In this document: piece by piece, positions 25,768-37,208 of the stretch
Layout: each line of letters starts with the position of its first letter
Position numbering within the stretch: the first letter of the stretch is position 1
NCBI GenBank assembly: GCA_001179505.1
Contig: CDMY01000300.1
Span: 65,701-129,700, forward strand
Direction of reading: 5' to 3'
Length of the DNA stretch: 64,000 nt
Source of the DNA: Vitrella brassicaformis
Lineage: Eukaryota; Sar; Vitrellaceae
The notes under the pieces: generated by a model
What the model saw: the letters and a program-made list of their open reading frames with translations, nothing else
Told to the model about the DNA's origin: nothing
The model's database searches: none
Program-made: the position numbers and the translations under genes

Positions 25768-28066
25768 ATGAGTATGTCCGGAGAAGTGGCGTCCATTCTC
25801 TCTCGATGGGGACTCGCCCGCAACGCAACACTCAGGGAAGTCACCGCCGTCTACAAACAGAGAGGTACACACACGCGCACACAATGACAGATCATCACGA
25901 TTCAGCCACTATGGCGTTTGCTTGTCCATGACCTGTTTGGTGTGTTGGCGTGGCGTTCCATTTCAGTCAAGGTTCTGCATCCTGACGTCAACAAGGCCGC
26001 AGACGCCCATGCTGCAGTAAGTAGGGGAGACAAACACATCCGGATCTACACTCACCAGCCAGCCACCAGATACTAGTCATCGCTGACCTGTCTGTCGTGT
26101 GTGTGCTGGATGGTCACAGTTTGTGCGTCTGAAGAGCGAGTACGAGACGCTCGAGGAGGCTCTGAGCCGCAATGGAGGTGCTGGTGCTGGCAGTGGTAGC
26201 TGGCCAGGGGGTGCTAGCGGGCAGGAGTCGTCTTCTTCTTCTCAGTGGCCACCCCACCACCCGCCGCGTGGCGACTGGTACCGCAGCTACACGGCTCACT
26301 CTCAGCCGTACCAGCCGTACACGGCCTACAAGGGGTACGGCGAGCGGCAGACGTATGACGAGAGCATGGGGGGGTGGCGCCAGACATACCAGGGCGACGC
26401 CGACGCCAGACAGAGGGAGGAACGCAACGAGCAATGGAGGGCACTGCTCCCGGGACTACTCAATGTACGCACTCACACAACACACACCCACACACTGGCA
26501 TGCAGGTTGGCTGGCTGGCTGGATGATGGCCCATGTGATCGTATCGATATCTCTCTGTCTGTCTGTCTGTCTGTCTGTGGATCGGCCGACGGGATGCTGG
26601 CTGGCTCTCTCCCTCCCCCAGCTGACGGTGGTGTTGGGTGGGTCGTTCGCTGTCTACATGTTGCTCCAGAAGTTCCATCGGCGGGAGCAGGAGCTCTATG
26701 ACCGCGATGTGGCATACGCCCCCTACGGCAGCCAGCAGCGGCCCATCCACCAAGCCGATCTGCAGGCATACGGCCAGTTCCACCCCAACCAGGATGACCC
26801 CAGGATGCGGATGCCACACCGGCAGCAGCCCATCGCCACACGGGTGCGGGGTGCAGAGGCGCTGTCCGACCAAGACACTGGTGTGGGTGGTGGGCCTGCT
26901 GCCGCTGCCATGTCTGCGCCGACTTTGTCCAAGAGCGAGCCAGCATTGGCCATGGTGCATCAGCTGTCGGATGCTGAGGAGGCCGTGCTAAGGGGCGAGG
27001 CGCGGGATGACGACAGCGACGTGCACACCGAAGATGAGGCAGAGGTGCATGAGGGACCAGGGCCACCCAAGAAACCAAAACCACACGCCAAAAGGGGTAC
27101 GTACGGTACGCACGGCCGAACGGACGGTTGAAGGGTGGGTGGGATGCGCACGCGACACTCGGCTGCTTCTGTAATTGTGTGGCCCATGTTGGGTGTGTGT
27201 GTGTGCGTGTGTGTGTGTGTGTGGCCAGAGTCTCCCCTGTTCGAGAAGGGCGTCAAGACGGCTCACATTTTGGCTCACAGAGGTGACGTATCGCGACTCT
27301 ACAGCCTGATGAAGGCTTCCAAGTATCCCCACCAGCAGTTGGTGCTCATAGACAGGTAGGTCAGTCCACACAATACATACATACATACATACGTCTGTGT
27401 GCGAGGCAAAGGAATGCGTGTTGGATGGTTGGTTGTGTTGTGTCCGTCTCTGATCAGGAGGGGCCGCACCCCGATGCACTTCGCTGCATTGGCCGGTAAG
27501 CAGTGCACTGCAGTGCAGTGCACGGCCAGCCAGCCTGCACGCCACACGAACGGATCCCTCCCTCCACCCGGTTCTGTGTGTCGTGTCGTTTTGTACTTCT
27601 GTGCGTGTGTACACGTACGCCCACAGGTCAAGAGGAGTGTGTAAAGGTGAGCGACACGCGGCCTGTGGATGCACCTGGGTGGGGGCTGCATTCCTTCCTT
27701 CGCTCCGCCCTCCCTTGTGTGCCTCTCTTTGTGCACTGCAGTTCCTGTACAACTGTGGGGCGGACATCAACGCCGTAGACCACGATGGCAAAACTCCCGC
27801 AGACCTCGCAGACGACAAGGGTACACCACACACACACACACACACACAATCTCACGCAGCCGCCGCCCGCCAATCGACTTAACGGATGGATGGATGAGAG
27901 CATCTGTGTCTGTGTCTGTGTGTGTGCGCGTGTGTACATACATCCTGTATGGTCAGGCCACGCAGTATTGGCCAAGAAGATGCGTTCCCAGACAGACGCC
28001 AGGCAGGCGCAGGAGGCAGCTGCTGCACCCAAGACAACACACAAGCAGCAATTGGAGAAGGAGTGA
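25768..28066 (+). CDS. J-domain, transmembrane, ankyrin-repeat protein
   Basis: From ATG 25768, exon 1 encodes a J-domain helix I/II (SILSRWGLARNATLREVTAV). Exon 2 carries the HPD motif (VKVLHPDVNKAADAHAA), and exon 3 helix IV (FVRLKSEYETLEEAL) followed by a Tyr/Gln/Gly-rich segment. A hydrophobic stretch (LTVVLGGSFAVYMLLQKF, about 26619-26672) is a probable membrane anchor. After a polar linker come ankyrin repeats: KGVKTAHILAHRGDVSRLYS, then GRTPMHFAALAGQEECVKFL and NAVDHDGKTPADLADDKG. The stop TGA is at 28064-28066. J proteins recruit Hsp70. The predicted donor after exon 1 leaves two bases, while the HPD exon needs one, so the first junction is out by one base: an unrecognised splice site, micro-exon or sequence error. 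It is head-to-head with the pseudokinase. Confidence 0.72.
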
Positions 28067-28532
28067 GTCAGCGAATGGTTCAATGTGTCCAAGTGCCCAG
28101 GCAGGCAGGCAGGCAGGCAGTGAACAGCCGAGGGGGACGTGCCAGCTTTGTTGTGGGAGTCTCTCTGCTGCCCGTCATCCGTCCATCCATCCGCTCGTGT
28201 ATGTATTGTATGGATATGTGTCATACATGTATGCCAGCCATGCACGCAACGAACAAACGTGTGTAGTGTAGGCAAACGAGTTAGTCAGTCAGTCGTGCAT
28301 GGCATGGCATGGCATGGCATGGACCTCTGTCTGTCTGTATGTATCAACGCATGGATGGATGGATGGATATGACAACTCATATGAGTATCAACGGGCACTG
28401 TTGTCGTCAACTGTAGCTGTCTCTCGCAAGTCATCGGTACTTTGCGGTTAACACCTGACCGACCCACGCCGACATGACCCAGCCGACCACGCCACAACAC
28501 AACACACCGCGTCCAGCCAGTGACTGAGCTAG
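28067..28532. other. Convergent intergenic region with a pentanucleotide repeat
   Basis: Between the J-protein 3' end and the 3' end of the minus-strand disordered protein. Contains (GGCAT)5 at about 28297-28321, GGCA repeats near 28098-28120 and GGAT repeats near 28353-28369. No gene is seen. Confidence 0.6.
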
Positions 28533-30997
28533 CTAGCTGTCTGCAGTGAGTGCATTGAGGCGCTGTGATCTGTCAGCGATGGACAGAAAGGGGGCTGATG
28601 CGCCACGAGGGACGCCCGGCGACGATGACTGCACCAGCTGGTCGATGGCATCCAAACGCACTTGCCTGATACCAACAAGACACACACACGTGTGGTGGCC
28701 TGCCTGCCGTCCTCACTTTGCCTGCAAGGCCCTCGCTGACAGAGTGGGTTGCTTACAGGGTGCTCTTCTCCTCTGATCTTTTCTTGACCGACCCCATGTG
28801 AGCAATTCGTCTCGATGCCGCCGCAGATATCTGGAGCGGCATTGCCTGCAGTGTGTAAGGCGCCGACACACACACACATATACGTACATGCACACGCAAT
28901 CATATGTCCTTCCAGAGTGCTGTGGGTGTCCTACCCTGCTGCCGAAGCACCTCATGGACTCCTGCATCTCCTTGTTGTGCTTGAACGCCCACCGAGACAA
29001 CTCATTTCTAAGCACACACACACACACACACAGACCGAGATGCACGAGTGAGAGACACGTGTCTCACTGTAGGAACGGGGAGGGGCTGGCGTGAGTGGCC
29101 AATGGATCAAATCAATCAGTTATTTGAATGGCGGACTGACCTGCATTCCCAGTAGAGGTCAACGATCTCCATTTTGCAGGCCAGCCTCCTCTTGACGACC
29201 TCCAGGTCATTCCCAATCAGAGAAGGCTCCGAGTCCATCGCCAACAAATCCGATGGCGTCTCCCCAGCCAAATGGCCCATACCCCCCGGCAGCGGCATGC
29301 CATAGGGGAACGGAGGGGCAGCAGGGCGGGACACCACCCCTCTCCTGCCAATCGCCCCCCTCTCCCTCCCACTCCCCCGACTCAGCAAACTACTGAGCAC
29401 AGCACCGGTGCCCCGATCCTTGGGCGGCGGGCGGGCCTTCCGCCCCCTCTCACCTCGTGTGCGATGAGGGGGCTGTGTGGATGGAGGGTGGGGGATCGGG
29501 GGGAGGCCGTCGGGCACACTCGACGCATTCGGTGCGCCCTTGGTGGTGCCCCTTGCTGCCCTCAAGTCGACGGATGAACGCACCCGCCGGCTGTCGGCCG
29601 TCGCCCTGGCCTCGCTACGGGTGGCTGCTGCCGTATGGCCAGCTGCCGCCGATGTGGCCATTCTGGGTGCCCTTGTCTTCTTCTCTGGCTGCTTCTGAGA
29701 AGCGGCCGGAAGGCTGCCTGCGGCAGTCGCATCACGACTCAGTGGCGCACCCCCTCTCCGCAGCGCTGGCAACACGACGGGGGGGCGGGGCGGCTGATCA
29801 GACTTCTTCTCGTCGTTGATGCTCTGTGTCTCGTGGTGAGAGTCTTGTCCGTCCATGTGCGGTGCCGTGAGGTCGAATCTGGATGAAGATGTTTTGACGT
29901 TGGGCCGGTTGGATGGCCTCCGCTGATGCAGAGTGGACCTGTGGATGGCCGCCTGGAAGCCACCCATCCGCCGCCGCGCCTCCAATGGGATGTCCCCCAC
30001 GTCGTCCTCCTCGATATCAGCACCACCCGTATGGACAGCAGCAGCTGTCATCATCTTGTCTCCATCGACATCCTCGACATCCTCCGGCACAAGTTGTGAG
30101 AAGGCCTCGGGAGCAGCAGCTGCCACGGGCGGCAGAGACACCGCTGAATCACCCACGGACGCAGCTGCTCGCATCATCGGTGAGGCCTCTGTTGCGCGGC
30201 TATCAGCCACGGCCGGTGTGATGTCCGCCGTTCGCCCATCGTCTATCTCTTGCAAGCGGCCATCAGCGGCCGCAAGTTCCTGCCTCTGTGACTCATAGGG
30301 CATTTCCTCCTCTTGCTTCCTTGGAGCTGTGATGAAGGTGCTGTCGGTCTCCAGGCCGCTCTGGCTGCCAATGTGCGGAGGGGATGGGGGGAGTAGCGGC
30401 TCGTCCTTCTGTCTCGCCCCTGCCACAGCACTATCCTCTTCATGAGTCTCACAGGCTGCCATTGACGCTTTTGCTGCCGACATCCTGGGCTCGACACCGG
30501 AGAGGGAAGGTGGCTCTGCAGGGCCCTCAGCGGGTGTGGACGTCTGGACAGGCGAGGGTCCGCCCTCCAGGTGGTCGTCCATCAACTGCCTGCCTCTGTC
30601 TTGCAGTGGCAGTGTTTTTTGCTGCTTGGGCGGCGCAGGTTTGACCTGGAATGGCGTCGGGGCTGATGAGTCTGTCCTGGTCACTGCAAACCGCTTGACC
30701 TTGTCGGATGCCCGAGGAGGGGCCGGCAGGGCGGCCTTGGCGGGGTAGTCTCCTCCCACACTGAGGGCCTGCAGGTGGGCTCTATGGTGGTGGGCGATGA
30801 AGTCGTCAAAGGCATCCCCACCTGACGAAAGCAACACACACACAAAGCCGCGGGCGGCAGAAGGATGAGGTGTGTGCGGACGGAATCGCGTTTTCTGTTA
30901 GCTGCGTGCCCAGTTCGTGTATGTTGGTGAGGGGGTCGATGCGGGTCCGCATGGACTGCAGCAGCCCATCGGACGGCTGAAAGGGGCGAAACGTCAT
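28533..30997 (-). CDS. Large, mostly disordered protein, unrecognised
   Basis: Exon 1 from ATG 30997 encodes MTFRPFQPSDGLLQSMRTRI. A very large exon (about 30826-29140) begins GGDAFDDFIAHHHRAHLQ and is Ala/Pro/Ser/Arg-rich low-complexity sequence of more than 550 residues with no recognised domain. It ends with a more conserved-looking helix, NDLEVVKRRLACKMEIVDLY, continued in the next exons by SRWAFKHNKEMQESMRCF, then SAAASRRIAHMGSVKKRS, and a last exon (RLDAIDQLVQSSSPGVPRGA) ending ADS with TAG at 28535-28533. The composition is typical of alveolate scaffold or cytoskeletal proteins; function unknown. The exon 1/2 junction is approximate. Only 88 bp separate its start from the transporter's. 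Confidence 0.6.
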
Positions 30998-31033
30998 CGG
31001 AGGCCCCCCTCTTGCGTTTTGTCTCCCCTGGAG

Positions 31034-31044
31034 CTAAGCTCGCA
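31034..31044 (-). promoter_or_regulatory. TGCGAGCTTAG promoter-proximal element
   Basis: Exact minus-strand match to the shared element, 36 nt upstream of the ATG at 30997 and in that gene's orientation, inside an 88-bp divergent promoter. Confidence 0.5.
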
Positions 31045-31085
31045 TTCTTCAAAGAACGTGAATCTTGTGACGAGAGGTTGTACAG

Positions 31086-33124
31086 ATGGACTCAATCACA
31101 GCGGCGGCCAACATGGCCAAGTGTGCCAAGGAGAAGAATGAATGCATGAATGAGTGCGCGAGATCTGTTTGTTCTCTCCGTGTGTGATGTGCAGCACCAT
31201 CATCGGGAGTGGCATTCTTGGCCTTAGTGCATGTGCAGACGCGGGGGGTGTGCTTCTCTATTCGGTGTTCTTGGTGGCAGCGTGTCTTTCCACAATCACC
31301 GGTAACAAACCTATGGCGGCATCCTCAATGCCCCCGTCCATCTGTCTGTCTGTCTGTCTGTGTTGTCTTTGCTTGGTGTGGACGACGTCTGGACAGGTGT
31401 GCTGTTTCTTGTTGGCGCGTCAGAGATGTCGTCATCGGCCAAGTCCTATGAGTCCCTCGCATCGACCGCCATGGGGCCGACAGGCGTCTTAATTACCACT
31501 GCAGCCGTCCTGGTGCAGTGCCTGGGAGCAATGACCAGGTACCAGTACGGGTGTGATCAACCAACCAGCCCTCACACACTGATGAATGCCTTCAAGTGTT
31601 ACGTCCGTGCTTGTGTGTCTGGTGTCTTTCTTCAGCTACCTGATGATACTGTGTGATGTGGGCCCGCAGATAATCGGCACAGTGTCCCCCGTCCGCATCG
31701 AGTCCTCTGTCCTCCTCTGTGTGTTTATCATCTTGCTGTGGTTCCTCTGCTGTCTGAGGGATCTTCGCAGCCTCCGCGGGGTCAGTCTGTTCGCTGTGGG
31801 TGTCTACATGGCCTTCTCTATCACAACGGTCATCTATGCCATAGGCGGCTTCACTGAGCAGGTCGACGACAAGCCGCCGGTGGAGTGGGTCAAGTTCTCC
31901 CCCGACGTGATAGTGCGGTTCCCCACCTGCCTCTTCGCCTTCAACTGCGCGACGGTGGTGCTGCCCATCTACTCACAGCTGCGGGAGCCCTCCATCAAGA
32001 CCATGCGGACAGTGGCCGGGCTGGCCTATGGGTTTGTCTTTGTCGTGTATTTCTGCTCCTCCATCGCCGGCTACATGACCTTCCGCGGACAAGTCAAGTC
32101 GAACCTGCTGGACAACTACAGCCAAGACAGCCAATGGCTGAACGTCATGCGGCTGCTCATGACAGTAAGACGACAGACACCGAAGACATGATGGGCAGGG
32201 CAGGGCAGGCAGCGACGCGCTTGAATGACTCGACCGCCAGCCGTCACGAATATATGTGCTGATTCTGTCATGTTGTGTCTGTTGGTCAGGTGGTAAGAAA
32301 AATGAGAGACACTGAAAGTGTTTCCTGCCTGCCTGGACGCCTGCACACCTGCACGCCCGTCGGGCGGATGTGTGGACGTAGGCCACGATATTCAGCTACC
32401 CATTCTCGTGCGTGGGTAAGTAAGCACTTCAGGCACACGTACGCACATCAGTGGATGATTAGATTGCGTGGGTAGATGTAATGAATGTACTGTTCACTCA
32501 TCTCATCCCTCTGTATGTATGTATGTTTACTCATCTCATCCCTCTGTATGTATGTATGGGTATTGGGTGTCTGTCTGCAGGTGCCCGCCAAGCGTTGGCG
32601 TACGTGTTGTTTCGGCCCGACAAGCCCGGCCCCCTGCCCTTCCATCAGCACGTGGGGCTGAGCACATTCATTGTCCTCTTCACTGCGACATGTGCAATGA
32701 AGATTCCCGACCTCAAGTAAGACAGACACACAGACAGACAGCCGCAGGCATATTGTGTGTGTGTGTCAGGTATGCATTTGGCATCACGGGTAGCACCGCC
32801 ACCGTGCTGGTGGCCTACCTCCTGCCGTCCCTCTTCCACCTCATCATGACTTACAGAGATACACTGCCCGCTGCCAAGAACACACGGTGAGTATCCACCC
32901 AGCGAGCAGAGAGAGGACCACATGTGCGCTGATCCTGGCGCCTGGCTGGGTGCGTGGCTGTTTGCAGCAGCTACGGGTCTGTGACGCTGCAGAAAGAGAC
33001 AAGGGCAGGAGCATTTCTCGGCCGCGACATCGGCAATGTGTTGATGATAGGCGTGTCCTGTGTGGTTATGGCAGTGGCCTTGACCACCAACATCACTGTT
33101 CTCATGCAGGGACGCGACAGCTGA
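31086..33124 (+). CDS. Amino acid transporter, AA_trans (SLC38-like) family
   Basis: Multi-pass membrane transporter. Exon 1 is tiny (MDSITAAANMA). Splicing after GCCAA completes an Asn codon and gives NTIIGSGILGLSACADAGG, the family's first helix with the GxGIL signature. Further helices: VLLYSVFLVAACLSTIT; LITTAAVLVQCLGAMT; SYLMILCDVGPQIIGTV; SSVLLCVFIILLWFLCCL; SLFAVGVYMAFSITTVIYAI; FPTCLFAFNCATVVLPIYSQ; TVAGLAYGFVFVVYFCSSIA followed by GYMTFRG; a helix near 32390 (approximate); TFIVLFTATCAMKIPDLKYA; TATVLVAYLLPSLFHLIMTY; and VLMIGVSCVVMAVALTTNIT. TGA is at 33122-33124. About eleven helices fit the family. A very short cytosolic N-terminus is unusual; the substrate is probably a neutral amino acid, by inference only. 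Confidence 0.88.
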
Positions 33125-33414
33125 CTGACTGACAGACAGACAGGTGTACTGAGCTGAGTGTGTCGACAGTGGTCGACGTTCTGCCTGCGACTGACTGCAG
33201 TAAGAGTGCAGTTTTTTTCGCTCATGCAGCTAGCTGGGTGAGGTTGGTGATGGATGCGATTATGATGCATATGTGATGCGAGTGAACTCTCTTAAGAGCC
33301 AGCTGGTTCATATGTACATCTACAGTACACTTTGATGGGGATGCAATTAATGCACCTCACGAATGATCACAGCTCGCAAACAACAAAGTGGCGAAGGGTT
33401 CGCTCCAGTTCCCG

Positions 33415-36400
33415 ATGTTGCACGGCACGCGGCTCAAGAAGACCGCAGACCACACACAGCAGCCTCACGACCCACAGCGAGAAAAGTGCCCAAACCCATC
33501 GTCCCTCCAGTGCAATGTGAGGCTACTCACGGATGCGATAGAGGCGGTGCTTCGGAGCCGACTGGTCAACGCCCTCTGGCGCCTGAGGGACTATGCCCAA
33601 ATCCTCCGCCTCTCTGCACTGGCCAATGCCTTCCAGCCATCCACACAGCAGCCGCACCTGCCATCCCAGCCCGGCCCGCCCGCTGTCATGGGAAGGGGCC
33701 AGTGGTGGGCCACCATGCTCCTCATATTCCGACGCAAGCAGCTCGAGAGGATGGAACGGGCCTTGTCCAAGCCACTGTTGGGCGGGGCCCTCCGGGCCTG
33801 GCGGAGTGCCACGTTGCTGGGGGATTCTGGGGCGGTGGAGTCGGCCAGTGCAAAGAGGAGGGCTGCCAGGCGACTGACACGCTCACTTCATGGTAGGGGG
33901 GAGGAGCAAGGGAGAAAGGAACCACACACCATTCGCTTTCCGCCTGGTTGACTCACTGCAGCTGCTTATGTTCGGCGAGTCGTGTACGGGGTTCTGCGCC
34001 TCAAAGGCGACTACCAGACACTATTGGTGATCGCTACAGCCAGCCAGCATACAGACAGACAGAGACCATCCATCCATTAGTGAATCACTAACTCACTCCA
34101 TGGCATGGGTCTTTCTTGTCGTCTGTGTATGTGTGTTTGTCCCTCCCTCCCCCCCTTAGCTGTGTGAGGGGGACCTGGAGGGCTCCTGCATCAGACGCGA
34201 GATACAGGTGCAGACAGACAGACACATACATACATCATGTGCCCCGGCAGGCACACACACACACACATACACACATATTCTCCATCCATCCAGAGAGGGA
34301 GCCCCTCCCTATCTCTCCTCTCCTTGTGTGTGGCATGTGTGTGCAGCTGGAGCGTTTCTGCGCCCGTTGGCGTCGTGAGTTGGTGCGGTATGTCTTCAAG
34401 GAGTGGAGGAACGCTGTCACCAGAGACCTCATGGCACAACACATCAGGTGGGCGAGGTGACAAGCCAGGCAGACAGACATGCAAACACAATGGGACAACA
34501 GGTCTGAGCTGTTCGTCACGTTTCGTGTGTGTACGTGTTCGTGTGTGCAGTGAGGGCAGTGCGCGTCAGCTGGCCACCCTGGTGAGGGGTGCGGCGATGC
34601 GTCGCTTGGACGCGGCATTCGCCAAGCTGAGGACCAATCGTCGTGCAGTGCACCCTGCCCTCGACCGCGCCATCCGCTGGTGCAAGGAGAGGGGAGTGCC
34701 CCCCCTGCCCCTCTCTTCTCACCAGCCGCCCTTTGCAGCCTCCCCCATCCCACCCTCTGGTCCGTCGGCCACCCTCACCGGGCGTCCCATCCCGGCGCTG
34801 CTGGTGAGGGGCCGCCAAGCCGCCGCATCGGCCGACGCAGCATTTGTAGAGCGGATAGTGCGGACGCGGCGGGAGGTGGAGGAGGCCATCGCACTCACAC
34901 GGGTCTTCTTCTCGGCACTCACACACAACAGAGGGTTCCTCAAACAACTCATCAGCCACACACACGCACGACAACAACAGGATACCCGAGATGCTCAACC
35001 TCCAACCCAGCCGAGTGCCGCTGGCCGTGTGTCGGGGGCTGAACCACTGTCGTCTCATTACCCGCCGGTGATGGCGGCTGTCCGTCGGGGCGGCGTGGGG
35101 ATGGGGGGCATTCTCAGCCCCACTCGCACACGGCAGGCCGCAGCCATTGCAATGTCACGGCAGCAGGCGGCATCGCCTGCTGACGGTGGTGGTGTCGTCA
35201 AGGCATCGTATACGGACAAGTTGTGGCGGTGGGTGCTGCTGCGTCGCATTGTGGAGCGGAAGATGAGGGACGACATGGCGCGGGGCTGGGCCGCCTGGAA
35301 GAGGATGCACGGCCCACACACACCCACACCTGTAAGTAAGAGGGCTGGCTGGCGGAACCAGTAGAAGTGCTCAATTTCGTGTGTCCTTGTTCGTTTTGTG
35401 GCTGGGCTGGCTGTGTGTACTGCAGGTGGGTCTAGCAGGTATTGATGAGGTGTCTAGCTTGCAGCTACAGACGAGCGCCAGGCAGACCAATGAGATGCTC
35501 ATGGCACTCGTATTCGCCACATGGCACACTGCAGCAACACACAAGAGGTCCGTAGGTCCGCGGACCCGACACACGTGCACACACCCACAGATGATGATGC
35601 ACATACAAACAGGGGACGTAGACTGACTGTACGTGTATCTTCTCCCTGCCTCCCTGCCTGCGTGTGGATGTGTGGTGTGCAGGGAGCGGCGTCGTTTGTC
35701 TGCTTCCCGTCTGGCGTCCTCTCTGCGGGCCGTCCACCAGTCGCCCCTGCGGCTGACATTCGCCACACTCAGGTCCAGCGCGATGGCATCATCCGCTGGC
35801 GGTGGCAGCCGAGACGACAAACGCCACGCCGCCAACCGCATCCTCCGATGGGCCGCCAGGCGCCAGGCCAGACTGCTCAAGGGTGCGCTTATGGCGATGA
35901 GTGGCACGGTGGCCATCCCGCCGCAGCAGCAGGCAGCGGCAGCACTCGCCAGGGCCGTGTGCCGTGTGCAGCTGGTGAGGGTGAGTAGGGCGATGGAAAA
36001 GTGGAAGGGCCATGTGTTGGTGCGGCGGAGCATCCACATGGTGCCCTCCCTGTGGACGAGGGACCGGGCCACAGGGGCGGCGGTCGACATACGGCCACTC
36101 ACCGCAGGCACCGATGTCCTCATCAAGTACAACTCGCGAGACGGCAAGAGAGTTAGGCGGGTCTTCCAGGTATCTATCATCGACACGCACATACACCACA
36201 CCCGATAGCGGCTGTGCTGTGTGAATTAATGTCCCTCTCTCCCTCTCTCCATCCCTCTGTCTCTGGTATGTTAGGTGTTGCGCGATGGTTGGCTGTGTTG
36301 GAGTGACAGGACTGCCAGGGAGCCCACGAGCGCCTCGAGGCACCGCATCGACCTGGCGCAGTGTGTGACGGTCCTCCACACATTCACAATGAGGGCCCAG

Positions 36401-37002
36401 CGGCTGCCCACCGACCCCTCATCACTCTGCTTCGTCGTGGTGGCCGCCAACCGCACACTCGACCTCTGCGCACAAAACGAGCAGCAGCTCGTGACCTGGG
36501 TCACTGGTAAGCAAACAGAAAAGAACCTGCATGGCTGCCTTCCCCGCCTATATAATGGATGCATATGATTGTTTGTATGTCCGTCGTCTTAGGTCTTCAA
36601 TCGCTGATCCATTACTTTTCCCGTCTGCTCAAGGTGCCGTCGGTCGATGTCCGCGGCAAGGCATCCCGCGCATCCACCACCCCACGCGCCAGCTCCCCCT
36701 CCCCCCGGCCCCCCGGGCTGCCCCCCCTGCCGCCACGCATCGCGCCACCACCCAAGCGAGCCGTCCCCGTCCATCTGCCCCGCGGCACCCTGCTGTATCG
36801 TAAGGTCCGTCGGCAGCTGCATGACAGGGCGACGGCGGATGGCAAGACCATGCGGCAGATGTGGCGGGAGGCCATCGCAGCGGCCGCATCGATGCAGCAG
36901 CAGCAGCAGAGGCGCAGTGGCACACAAAGGGCTGGAGGGAGCAAGACAGTGCAGCAGGGCAAAAGGGAGGGGGTCAAGCCGAGGACGCCCAGGAAGAAAT
37001 GA
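33415..37002 (+). CDS. Trp-motif helical (Sfi1-like) protein with C-terminal PH domain
   Basis: The first in-frame ATG after an upstream stop is at 33415. The N-terminal two-thirds is Arg-rich helix with spaced Trp motifs: LVNALWRLRDYAQI, GGALRAWRSATLL, ARWRRELVRYVFKEWRN, ARGWAAWKRMHG, MALVFATWHTAATHK and VSRAMEKWKGHVLV. Spacing and composition resemble Sfi1/centrin-binding or IQ-like repeats. From about 36110 comes a PH fold: DVLIKYNSRDGKRVRRVFQV, LRDGWLCWSDR, then CFVVVAANRTLDLCAQNEQQ and LVTWVTGLQSLIHYF, the Trp-helix typical of PH domains in plant/protist phospholipid-binding proteins. The tail is Pro-, Gln- and Lys-rich and ends TPRKK with TGA at 37000-37002. A cytoskeleton or basal-body to membrane adaptor is plausible but inferred. 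Confidence 0.7.
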
Positions 37003-37208
37003 GTGAATGAATGACACACATGCATTGATTGCATGCGTACCCTCCCCACACATGTATGTGACGGAGATAGACAAACAGACGTATGTAGCTGACGCTGACA
37101 TACACGACATGTATGTATGCCGGATGGACCCTACTCGCATGGATGGACCCCATTGCATGGTATGGCCATTGCAGTGTGTCTTGTAAATGTCTGGTCGCGG
37201 AGGTCAGG

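Noticed and set aside
29272-29886. Several plus-strand ORFs of about 75-120 codons
   Set aside because: Shadows of the long low-complexity exon on the minus strand.
33368-33378. TGCGAGCTGTG on the minus strand near the PH-protein start
   Set aside because: Matches only the first eight bases and is in the antisense orientation to the nearest gene, so not counted with the promoter element.
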